This document shows, in pieces, positions 35,480 to 42,785 of a DNA stretch of 42,785 nt. The notes under the pieces were generated by a model, which saw only the letters and a list, made by a program, of their open reading frames with translations, did not search any database and was not told the origin of the DNA. Made by a program: the position numbers and the translations under genes. Positions within the stretch are counted from its first letter, which is position 1; each line of letters starts with the position of its first letter. The DNA comes from Planctomycetota bacterium (GTDB taxonomy: Bacteria > Planctomycetota > Planctomycetia > Pirellulales > Lacipirellulaceae). The stretch covers positions 1 through 42,785 of the forward strand of contig JAADGD010000014.1 of NCBI GenBank assembly GCA_013152515.1, read 5' to 3'.

Positions 35480-35621
35480 GTAGCCCCCGGCTCTGCCGGA
35501 GGATGGTGTGACGTAGGAGGGTGTGACGTAGGATAGTTTGTAGCCCCCGGCTCTGCCGGGGGATGGTATGAAGATCGGTTAAGTGCGCGGGATCTCATCC
35601 CTCGGCAGAGCCGGGGGTTAC
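35480..35621. repeat. Repeat cluster: two direct copies plus one inverted copy of 'TGTAGCCCCCGGCTCTGCCGGGGGATGGT'
   Basis: Direct copies at 35480-35508 and 35540-35568; inverted ATCCCTCGGCAGAGCCGGGGGTTAC near 35597-35621; plus GTGTGACGTAGGA twice at 35507-35533. Confidence 0.95.
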
Positions 35622-35998
35622 CGTCGACGTAATTGTTGGAGGTCGTCCAACCCGGCTTGGGATTTTTCTTCTGCTCGTCGAATCAATTCGGCCTGTTTTG
35701 GAAACTGTTGGCGAAACATCGGGTCGGCGATCTGGTCGGCACTTGCAACGGTCATCTTTTGGGCCAAGGTCTGATCGAGTTGGCCTCGAAAAACCTCTTC
35801 CGCGTGGCCACCGTGAAAATAGGCCGGTTTGTCTTGCGTGCTACGCATCGCTTTCATCATTTGCCCAAAGAACGATTCACCCACAAAGGTACGAAACGTT
35901 TCTTGAACTTCCTTCGCATCGTCAAGCTGTTGCTGTGCCGAGGCAGGCCCCGGACGTAGCGGCTTGATCGCGTTGAGTTGAGCAGGATTGATTTTCAT
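35618..35998 (-). CDS. flgJ: FlgJ N-terminal rod-binding protein (no muramidase domain)
   Basis: 'EVQETFRTFVGESFFGQMMKAMRSTQDKPAYFHGGHAEEVFRGQLDQTLAQKM'. Confidence 0.88.
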   Translation of the reverse strand: MKINPAQLNAIKPLRPGPASAQQQLDDAKEVQETFRTFVGESFFGQMMKAMRSTQDKPAYFHGGHAEEVFRGQLDQTLAQKMTVASADQIADPMFRQQFPKQAELIRRAEEKSQAGLDDLQQLRRR

Positions 35999-36012
35999 GG
36001 GAAAGTTGTTGG

Positions 36013-36076
36013 TTGTTAGGCGCTAGGCGCTAGTTGTTGCCTCATAACTAGCGCCTAGCAACTAGCCCCTAGTAAC
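36013..36076. repeat. Inverted repeat, family 'GTTAGGCGCTAGGCGCTAGTT'
   Basis: GTTGTTAGGCGCTAGGCGCTAGTTGT ... ATAACTAGCGCCTAGCAACTAGCCCCTAGTAAC between flgI and flgJ. Confidence 0.9.
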
Positions 36077-36078
36077 TA

Positions 36079-37146
36079 CTAATAAATAATCAACCGACCA
36101 TGCAGCTTGCCGCTGCGGTCGATGTCTTTGATGATCTGGATCGCGTCTTCGTTGGGCACTTTGAGTGCGTTCAGAGCGTCGACTAACGATTTCAGTTTGG
36201 GGGATTTTTCTTTTTCAATGCTTAGCTGACTAAAGCGGGGCGTTTCTTCATTGGCTTCCACGACGATATTTTTGTGAGAGATCACCACATCGCCGATCTC
36301 TATCTCGCCATGAATGACAATGCTGCCTGTCCGTTGGTTGATGACGACGCGTGCCTCGGGTTCGGGGCTGAAGGTTTGCAGTTCCAAAATTTCTGAAATA
36401 AAGGCAACCGGATCGTCTTGATATGCGTTGGGCAGCGAAATCACGATGTTTGCCGCATTGACGGCTTGTACTTGATCGTGATTTTGTTGATAAAACGTTT
36501 GACGGATGACATGGACGATGTCGGTCGCGGTTTGGAAATTGGCGTGATGCTTTTCCAAGATGAGCGTAATCTGGCCACCCTCGACAAACGGCGTAAAGAC
36601 GTCTTCTTCCATCTGACAGCCATTATGGATGCGGCCAGTTAGCGGTTGATCGGGAGATTCGAGATGAATGTCTCCGGTAGCCAAGGCGTAGACGCGATGG
36701 TCTTTTATGTTAGGCCCTTGCATGGCTGCGAAGGCGAGCGTGCCTCCAGCGAGGCTTTTGCCGTTGATGGCGCTGACTTTACAGTCGAGTTTATCGCCCC
36801 GACGAGCGCCCGTGGCAGGCACGATCGCGGTGACCCAGACCAACGCGGCATTTTTGAGACGGCGAAGTTCTTGCAAACTTTCGGCTCCTGGCAGGACACC
36901 GGTCTGAGGTCGGGCGCTGCCCATAATTTCCATCGAGCGGGCTAAAGCGCGCATCGTGGCGGGGTCGTTCACTTCGCCTGTGCCGGCAAGTCCAACGACC
37001 AAGCCGAGCCCACGCAACACATTTTCTTCTTGGCCTTTGATGCGGCAGATGTTGCGAAGCGTCGTGCGCGCTGATGCCATCGGGCCGGAAATCATAACTA
37101 TCCCGAACACGATCAGCAAACAGGTTTTTGTTTTGTTCTTCGACAT
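36079..37146 (-). CDS. flgI: Flagellar P-ring protein FlgI
   Basis: ORF 36079-37167; likely start MSKNKTKTCLLIVFGIVMISGPMASA; 'RLKNICRIKGQ'-like 'TLRNICRIKGQEENVLRGLGLVVGLAGTGE', 'VVINQRTGSIVIHGEIEIGDVVISHKNIVV'. Confidence 0.95.
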   Translation of the reverse strand: MSKNKTKTCLLIVFGIVMISGPMASARTTLRNICRIKGQEENVLRGLGLVVGLAGTGEVNDPATMRALARSMEIMGSARPQTGVLPGAESLQELRRLKNAALVWVTAIVPATGARRGDKLDCKVSAINGKSLAGGTLAFAAMQGPNIKDHRVYALATGDIHLESPDQPLTGRIHNGCQMEEDVFTPFVEGGQITLILEKHHANFQTATDIVHVIRQTFYQQNHDQVQAVNAANIVISLPNAYQDDPVAFISEILELQTFSPEPEARVVINQRTGSIVIHGEIEIGDVVISHKNIVVEANEETPRFSQLSIEKEKSPKLKSLVDALNALKVPNEDAIQIIKDIDRSGKLHGRLIIY

Positions 37147-37199
37147 CGCTATGCTCCTGGAAAACACTTATTTACTTACGTCCAACTACCAACAACGCA

Positions 37200-37943
37200 T
37201 CAAAACGGTTTGAAGCGGTCGTACCATTTTGCTAGCCAACCGCGGGAGTAACCGTCGCGGACTTGGCCGAGTTCTTCTTTGTCGACGTTGAAATCGTAGA
37301 TCGAGTCGCTGCTCACCGTGCGATCGGCCTGAATCGCTTCGCGGCGCACCACGCCGGTCAGCGAAATCCGCCAGCGTTCTTCGTTGTTGCGTATGGTCTG
37401 GTGGCCTTCGATGACTAAGTTGCCGTTGGGACGGATGTCGACAATTTTGGCTCCGATACGAAACGACAACGAGTCGCGTAGCTCGACATCGGATTGGGCG
37501 CGAAATTGGCTGTTGAGGGTTCCAGAGACGGTGGGGTCGCCATCAGACTGAGGAGCCGGCTTGAGCGCCCCGCTGTCGAGTTTGATCCAATCGGAGAGTA
37601 CTGCCGTGAGGTTCGCCCGCTTGCGGTTTTCTGCATCGCCTTCGCTCAAAAAGCGTGAGCGAAAATCGACGACGACCGTGATGATGTCGTTCGCTTGCAA
37701 CTCACGCGGTCGTGCTTCCGGCGGAAGTTCTCGATAGATAAACGAACTGTTCTGAAGCGTCAGCCGCTGTGACCCCTGCGCTGGAGTCAGGAAAAGACTG
37801 CCGTCTTGGGCTTGAGATTGTGACAAACATTGCAGCCCTAACATTAAAGACAGAAAAAATATGTCGCGAGAAAAACACGGACGCGGAGACGAAATACTCG
37901 CAACTCGCGGCTCGCAACTCGCAACGCTAAATAAATTTCTCAT
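37200..37943 (-). CDS. flgH: Flagellar L-ring protein FlgH
   Basis: 'RPRELQANDIITVVVDFRSRFLSEGDAENRKRANL...LSFRIGAKIVDIRPNGNLVIEGHQTIRNNEERWRISLTGVVRREAIQADRTVSSDSIYD'. Confidence 0.92.
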   Translation of the reverse strand: MRNLFSVASCEPRVASISSPRPCFSRDIFFLSLMLGLQCLSQSQAQDGSLFLTPAQGSQRLTLQNSSFIYRELPPEARPRELQANDIITVVVDFRSRFLSEGDAENRKRANLTAVLSDWIKLDSGALKPAPQSDGDPTVSGTLNSQFRAQSDVELRDSLSFRIGAKIVDIRPNGNLVIEGHQTIRNNEERWRISLTGVVRREAIQADRTVSSDSIYDFNVDKEELGQVRDGYSRGWLAKWYDRFKPF

Positions 37944-37983
37944 AGGATTCTCGCTCTCGAACTAGAGTTTTTATCGGCCGTTT

Positions 37984-39027
37984 CTACCTGCGACGAGTGT
38001 CATCACGACGAAGTGACGCGTAGTCGGTCGCTCGTCCGCCGGTGGCGTGTAGGGAGACTTCGCCTGGACCGCTCACGCTGACTGCCAGCTTTTTTTTGTC
38101 TTCGAGCAGTTCCACAATAATTAAGTCGCCCATCGCGCCGTTTTCTTTGGCAACAGCCCGCGTTCGCACTACGATGCCGCCGGTCCGCACATAGACACTC
38201 ACTGTTTCGCCCCGACGGACCTGCCAGGAAGCACGGAGATGATTTTTTTGCACGATCTCTTCGGGACGAAGCGATCGTTGGGCGACCTTGCCGACGACTT
38301 GCTCGATATCTGTAATCGATCCGCTGGGCAGATTGCCTTCTCGATCGACGACTTCCACGTCCGTCGCACGAACGAGTTGGTCGCGTTCAATCCGTTGACG
38401 GGCCACGACAACCGATCGGATTTGTGTGAGCGTAGCCATAACTTGGACGTCTTTACCGCTGTCCCCAGCACTGAGAAAGAAACGTTGTCTTCCCGTGCGA
38501 AGCTTTCGCTGCCCACGGGCCTCGAAATTGGTACCGAGTTTGGCAATTTTGGCGACGAGGCTTTCGGAGAGCGAAACTTCAACGCTCCAGCGTCCCGTCA
38601 CGTTGCTGTTTTTCAGCAGCCGTTCGATCGCCTGTCGGATGCGAAGTTCTGCGGCTTGATGAGTGAGCTCTGGTGCGGCGGATTTTTTGTGAGACTCGGC
38701 TTGCTTGGTGGCGACACCGATTTCGACGAGGCTAGCCCCTGAAATCGTCAACTGGTCGATTTGAATTCCACGCGCAATCAGCAAGTCGCGAACCTGCGCC
38801 ACGCTCAAAAACTGTTGGGTTCCTGGCGCCGGGGCTGGAAGCAAGGGCGTACTCGCCAGAATTCTCAGCTCGGCGGACGATGCCGACGAAATATCGGCGA
38901 TGTCGCCAAGTCGAATAATCGCCCCTTGCTGCGTTGCACGCTCGCGAAGCACAAGCTCGGCACCCTGACTGGACACATGGACCAGCAAGGTGAGCAGTAG
39001 AGCAAAAGAGTAGGGTAGTGATTTCAT
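37984..39027 (-). CDS. flgA: Flagella basal body P-ring formation protein FlgA
   Basis: Signal peptide; 'RLGDIADISS', C-terminal SAF-like 'VVARQRIERDQLVRATDVEVVDREGNLPSGSITDIEQVVGKVAQRSLRPEEIVQKNHLRASWQVRRGETVSVYVRTGGIVV'. Confidence 0.9.
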   Translation of the reverse strand: MKSLPYSFALLLTLLVHVSSQGAELVLRERATQQGAIIRLGDIADISSASSAELRILASTPLLPAPAPGTQQFLSVAQVRDLLIARGIQIDQLTISGASLVEIGVATKQAESHKKSAAPELTHQAAELRIRQAIERLLKNSNVTGRWSVEVSLSESLVAKIAKLGTNFEARGQRKLRTGRQRFFLSAGDSGKDVQVMATLTQIRSVVVARQRIERDQLVRATDVEVVDREGNLPSGSITDIEQVVGKVAQRSLRPEEIVQKNHLRASWQVRRGETVSVYVRTGGIVVRTRAVAKENGAMGDLIIVELLEDKKKLAVSVSGPGEVSLHATGGRATDYASLRRDDTRRR

Positions 39028-39076
39028 AATAGTTCACAAGTGAAATGCGCAAGTTTTTGAAATGGTTGTCAAATTT

Positions 39077-39155
39077 GCCTCTCGCAGAGTCGCAGAGACC
39101 GCAAAGTGAAGGGACTTGCAGTTTCCTCTGCGGTCTCTGCGCCTCTGCGAGAGGC
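39077..39155. repeat. 30-bp inverted repeat (28/30), family 'GCCTCTCGCAGAGGCGCAGAGACCGCAGAG'
   Basis: Arms 39077-39106 and about 39126-39155 between flgG and flgA; followed by T-run on + strand. Confidence 0.95.
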
Positions 39156-39234
39156 TTTTTTAGTTTTTGGTTGCGGCTATGTCGCGCTGTGTAATCCGTG
39201 GTCTTACTATGCTTGAGCTGTGAGTATGTTTCGA

Positions 39235-40038
39235 TTAACCACGTCGAAGATTCGCCGCGATTTGCATGATCTGGTCGCCTGCCTGCACGACTTGCGAATT
39301 TAGCTCAAATGCCCGTTGCGTGGTGATCAGGTCGATCAGCTCGGTCACTGGTTCAACGTTCGAGGCTTCGAGCGCTCCTTGAGACAGGGTGCCGAAGCCA
39401 GGATCGTCTGGATTTCCAAGGAATTCTGTTCCCGAGGCGGCAGTTTCTTGATAGAGGTTATCACCGACTTTGAGCAAACCATCGGGATTGATGAATTTTG
39501 CAATCTGAAGTTGCCCCGCCGTTTGGAGTTGGGCCTGTCCGGCAACGCGATACTCGACTTGGCCATTGCTGCTGATTGCGATGTCCATCGCGTCTTGTGG
39601 GATATTGACAGGAGGGTCAAGGACCCAACCTTTATAGGCCGAGCCTAGCACGAGGTCGCCATTGGGGTTGATACCGAAATTGCCCGCGCGAGAGTAAAAA
39701 CTTCCGTTCGCAGAGGTGGTCACTTTGAAAAATCCATCTCCCTCGATCGCCAAATCGAGCGGGTTGTCGGTCGTCTGCATAGCACCTTGGACATGGTTCG
39801 TCTGCGTACTAGAAACCCGCGTACCGAGTCCGACTTCAATGCCCGTCGAAGTAAAGTTGCCGTCCGCGTCGATCGAGCCAGGCAATCGCTGCTGGCGATA
39901 GAACAGGTCTTCAAAATTGGCACGGTCCTTCTTGAAGCCGGTCGTGTTGATATTCGCCATATTATTGGCAATCACATCGAGCTTCGTCTCAAGGGCTTCC
40001 ATGCCAGTCGCGGCAGTGTAGAGGGTTTGTACGCTCAT
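39235..40038 (-). CDS. flgG: Flagellar distal rod protein FlgG
   Basis: 'SVQTLYTAATGMEALETKLDVIANNMANINTTGFKKDRANFEDLFYRQQ'; 'LEASNVEPVTELIDLITTQRAFELNSQVVQAGDQIMQIAANLRR'. Confidence 0.96.
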   Translation of the reverse strand: MSVQTLYTAATGMEALETKLDVIANNMANINTTGFKKDRANFEDLFYRQQRLPGSIDADGNFTSTGIEVGLGTRVSSTQTNHVQGAMQTTDNPLDLAIEGDGFFKVTTSANGSFYSRAGNFGINPNGDLVLGSAYKGWVLDPPVNIPQDAMDIAISSNGQVEYRVAGQAQLQTAGQLQIAKFINPDGLLKVGDNLYQETAASGTEFLGNPDDPGFGTLSQGALEASNVEPVTELIDLITTQRAFELNSQVVQAGDQIMQIAANLRRG

Positions 40039-40042
40039 AGTA

Positions 40043-40155
40043 GGGGGCTGGGGGCTAGGGTTTGGGGACTAGGGTTAGGGATTTGGGGACAGAGGCTGGG
40101 GATTAAGGAAAGCTTAGAGACTAGCAATTCCCCCAGTCCCTAGCTCCTAACTCCC
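40043..40155. repeat. G-rich / C-rich inverted repeat, family 'GGGGGCTAGGGTTTGGGGACTAGGG'
   Basis: G-runs at 40043-40102, complementary CCCCCAGTCCCTAGCTCCTAACTCCCAG at about 40130-40156; fills the flgF-flgG gap. Confidence 0.85.
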
Positions 40156-40167
40156 AGACCCTCTCCT

Positions 40168-40923
40168 CTAACTTCTCAAGACTCGGCTTAGCAGTTGACT
40201 TAGCATTCCGTCCTGGTGTTGAATCAGTTTTGTATTCGCTTCAAAAGCTCGTGAGGTTTCGATCATTTCCATCATCGCGATGGTCGAGCTGACGCCCGAT
40301 TGTTCGAGGTAGCCTTGGCGGATATCGCGTTGTTCGGTCGGGACGGGCGTGACCGTGCCGAGCGCGCGGAAGGTGTTGTTGCCGACTTTGACCAAATCGC
40401 CGAGCGACTCGGGCTTTTGCAGACCGAGGGGCGTTTGCGAGCCACCTTGATTGATCATGCCGCCAGGCAAAAACTGCCACGGTTGCTCGGGGTCGATCTT
40501 GATCGCCCCGCCACTGTCGTCGAGCACTTCGTAACGGCCCGTTTGAGTGAGCAATCGTCCTTGAGCATCGATATTAAAATCGCCAGCGCGGGTGAGCAGC
40601 GTCTCGCCCGAGGGTGTACGGACTTGAAAGAACCCTTCGCCATTCACAGCAAAGTCGGTGTCGTTTTTTGTCGAACGCAAAGTGCCGGTCGAAAAGTCGG
40701 TGTCGACATCAATCAATTTTACGCCGCCACCCAAGTCGTTCCGCGATCTGCTGCCGGGGTAATCGCTGCCCTGCTGGATCGCTTCGGCAAACCGTGCCTG
40801 AAAGGTTGGCACGTCGCGTTTGAAGCCGGGCGTTTCGAGGTTGGCCAGATTGTTGGCGATAAATTCTAGCCGTTGGGACTGAACTTTGGCCCCTTCGGCA
40901 GAGAGATACATTCCGTAAGACAT
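40168..40923 (-). CDS. flgF: Flagellar basal-body rod protein FlgF
   Basis: 'SYGMYLSAEGAKVQSQRLEFIANNLANLETPGFKRDVPTFQARFAEAI'; 'GYLEQSGVSSTIAMMEMIETSRAFEANTKLIQHQDGMLSQLLSRVL'; upstream of flgG. Confidence 0.9.
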   Translation of the reverse strand: MSYGMYLSAEGAKVQSQRLEFIANNLANLETPGFKRDVPTFQARFAEAIQQGSDYPGSRSRNDLGGGVKLIDVDTDFSTGTLRSTKNDTDFAVNGEGFFQVRTPSGETLLTRAGDFNIDAQGRLLTQTGRYEVLDDSGGAIKIDPEQPWQFLPGGMINQGGSQTPLGLQKPESLGDLVKVGNNTFRALGTVTPVPTEQRDIRQGYLEQSGVSSTIAMMEMIETSRAFEANTKLIQHQDGMLSQLLSRVLRS

Positions 40924-40975
40924 GACTGTTTCGCGTGCTAGCAGGATCGCCCCCCTGCTGACGGCATTTTACATA

Positions 40976-40991
40976 TGCACGCGGTGTGCCG
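40976..40991 (-). promoter_or_regulatory. Candidate sigma-54 (-24/-12) promoter of flgF operon
   Basis: Minus strand CGGCACACCGCGTGCA; GG-N10-GC spacing as in TGGCAC-N5-TTGCA; about 55 nt upstream of flgF start. Confidence 0.55.
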
Positions 40992-41161
40992 TTGATGATG
41001 CGTGCTCTTAGACGAGAGCGAATTGGAGAGCGTCTCGGCAGTCTCAGCGAAAAATGCGGCAGCGAAAGGGTGTGAGGACAATTCTTGGACCGGACAAACC
41101 ATCGGCAGAAAATGCCGTCACAAGAAAAACCCGCCGGCAATTCTTGCCGCTAGCAGAGGTA

Positions 41162-41827
41162 TCAAGCATCGCCACGAAACCGCTGACGCGATTCCGTGAT
41201 GTCGGTCTCAATTTTTTGGACGATGCTGCGCAGTTCGTCCATATCGCTCGGCAAAAGGTGCTTGGCAAGCTCTTGGAAAATCGGTTCGAGGGGTGGGTTG
41301 AATTTTTCGATCAGTTCCGTGACATCATTCTGGTAGATGCGAACTCGATCGAATCGTGCTTGGCGGTACAATGAAGGAAGAGCAAATAGTTTAAGCATGA
41401 CTAGGCCAGCATGAGTGGCACAAGGGATCTGTCGGCCAACAAACTCTTGGGTTACTGCGTAATCGTTTAGCACCACCTCGAATAATTTGTTCTGAGTAAA
41501 CAAAAAATCAACGCGGAGATCGCCCAGCCAGCCACGGGAAAAATCGTGATTGTCTTCCTCAATTTTAACTTCGGGAAGCCGTTCCAAATCCTCCCGAGCA
41601 ACGATCAAGTCGATGTCTTGAGTATTTCGACCATCGACGTAGGCCAACATGGCGATTCCACCGACCAAGGCGTAGTCGATGCCCCGTTGGTCCAACAGAT
41701 CGAACAATTTCGGCACACTGTCAAAAATTTCGTTCAAATCCATAGCGCGTAGTCGCTCCCCGTTTTTGGGATCGAAAACAATCCCATGCACGATGACTTC
41801 TCCGACATTTACCAATGGCTCGCTCAT
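41162..41827 (-). CDS. Nucleotidyltransferase-like protein (DUF6036-like)
   Basis: 'LFDLLDQRGIDYALVGGIAMLAYVDGRNTQDIDLIVAREDLERLP' matches a GG..A...R.T.DID nucleotidyltransferase motif; likely start MSEPLVNVGE at 41827. Confidence 0.75.
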   Translation of the reverse strand: MSEPLVNVGEVIVHGIVFDPKNGERLRAMDLNEIFDSVPKLFDLLDQRGIDYALVGGIAMLAYVDGRNTQDIDLIVAREDLERLPEVKIEEDNHDFSRGWLGDLRVDFLFTQNKLFEVVLNDYAVTQEFVGRQIPCATHAGLVMLKLFALPSLYRQARFDRVRIYQNDVTELIEKFNPPLEPIFQELAKHLLPSDMDELRSIVQKIETDITESRQRFRGDA

Positions 41828-41898
41828 GCTTTTATTGTACCACGTCGGTTTGCCTGCTAGCACGCTATTTCTGTAACCGCTCGCGAAGAAAAAGAAAA

Positions 41899-41977
41899 AG
41901 CCGCTGATGGACGCAGATAAACGCAGGTATTTGAACTCAGGTTTCGCATCTGCGTTTATCCGCGTCCATCAGCGGCT
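41899..41977. repeat. 28-bp inverted repeat (27/28), family 'AGCCGCTGATGGACGCGGATAAACGCAG'
   Basis: Arms 41899-41926 and 41950-41977. Confidence 0.95.
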
Positions 41978-42104
41978 CTTAGTTTTCCTTGGTGTCGTTG
42001 CAAGAGGATTGTTGGGCATGTTGTTGGCCTTGCGGTGACGGCATGTGAAGGGCCAGGAGACTAGCGCAGACTTACGTACTGTGCGGTTTTTGTTGCCTCT
42101 CGCC

Positions 42105-42413
42105 TCACGCTGGTTTCAGAATTTGGATGGTTATCCCAGTCACGAGGTCTTTTACTTTTTCGCGATTTTCTTGCATGTGTTTAATTTGCAAGTGGGCTTG
42201 CAGGGCTTCGATGCTCTCCCATTTTTCGATCACTGTCACCGTGTTTTCGCACAAGGGCTCTTGGATTTCGATCGGCGTGGCAACATCGATCGCTGGGCCG
42301 TATTCGAGGCACCCCTCTTCCGCTTGCACCAACGGCATCAATTGGTGAAAAGCGTCCAAGAACTCGTCGCGTTTGCCAGACGCAATTTTGATGGCTGCAA
42401 TTACATGAATCAT
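42105..42413 (-). CDS. Antibiotic biosynthesis monooxygenase (ABM)-domain protein
   Basis: ORF 42105-42464; likely start MIHVIAAIKIASGKRDEFLDAFHQLMPLVQAEEGCLEYGPAID; 'VIEKWESIEALQAHLQIKHMQ'. Confidence 0.85.
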   Translation of the reverse strand: MIHVIAAIKIASGKRDEFLDAFHQLMPLVQAEEGCLEYGPAIDVATPIEIQEPLCENTVTVIEKWESIEALQAHLQIKHMQENREKVKDLVTGITIQILKPA

Positions 42414-42785
42414 TGTAGGTTCCTCGTTCGACATGGGGTCTATCGGATGGTCGTCAACTGTCACCCTACTCGATCCGAAAATTCTGCGAAAGGGTTTACG
42501 TCATTTGCTAGTTCTCCTGCGATTTTAGTCGCTATTTTCAATAAACAACAATCTCCGTCCCTTTTCCGAGTAAGAGTTAGTACTACAGCGCTAAGTCAGA
42601 AACCACGGATTGCCCAGCGCGGCCCGAGGCAGCAACCAAATAAAAAGAAAGTCTCTCACAGAGACGCGGAGGCACAGAGGTACAGGTCTTGCTTCTCTGC
42701 ACTGCAAACGTTCAATTTGCGCGCACTGTGCGCGCATTTTTTCGATCAATCCCCCTCCCCGCAAGGTTGCCACGGTTGACTCAGC

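Noticed and set aside
35480-35621. Possible CRISPR array from the repeated CCCCCGGCTCTGCCGG units
   Set aside because: Only two direct copies plus an inverted one, irregular spacing, no cas genes nearby.
41162-41827. Nucleotidyltransferase as toxin of an AbiE/MNT-type TA system
   Set aside because: No adjacent antitoxin or HEPN partner gene visible; solitary gene, so only the general family call is made.
42045-42779. 244-aa plus-strand ORF over the ABM-domain gene
   Set aside because: No recognisable domain; antisense to a well-formed ABM protein and runs through repeat-like non-coding sequence.

Overview
The window looks like planctomycete chromosome (Pirellulales-like, inferred from gene content). 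The left third holds two tandem PSCyt1/DUF1549/DUF1553 + DUF1501 gene pairs, followed by a redoxin / copper-monooxygenase-like / EF-hand fusion. Next come an AtuA (DUF1446)-like gene, an RpoD/SigA-family sigma factor, a ParE/RelE-type toxin-antitoxin pair, two thioredoxin-fold genes, a Uma2 family gene, a GCS2-type carboxylate-amine ligase, an M20 amidohydrolase and an mqnD-like futalosine-pathway gene. The right half is a long minus-strand flagellar cluster, in transcription order flgF-flgG-flgA-flgH-flgI-flgJ(rod-binding only)-flgN-flgK-flgL-fliW-csrA-fliC-fliD-fliS. After it come a nucleotidyltransferase-like gene and an antibiotic biosynthesis monooxygenase-like gene. The most unusual feature is non-coding: almost every intergenic gap carries a long, near-perfect inverted repeat (arms about 20-30 bp). 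These belong to at least ten distinct sequence families, several recurring within the window, some nested inside one another, and some touching stop codons or start sites. Other notable signals are FliD, FlgL and FliC proteins enlarged by repeated modules of about 90 aa, a candidate sigma-54 promoter ahead of flgF, a candidate sigma-28 promoter with a leader of about 410 nt ahead of flagellin next to csrA/fliW, and a Q/G-rich insertion in FliW. All family calls come from reading the translations; no database search was run.
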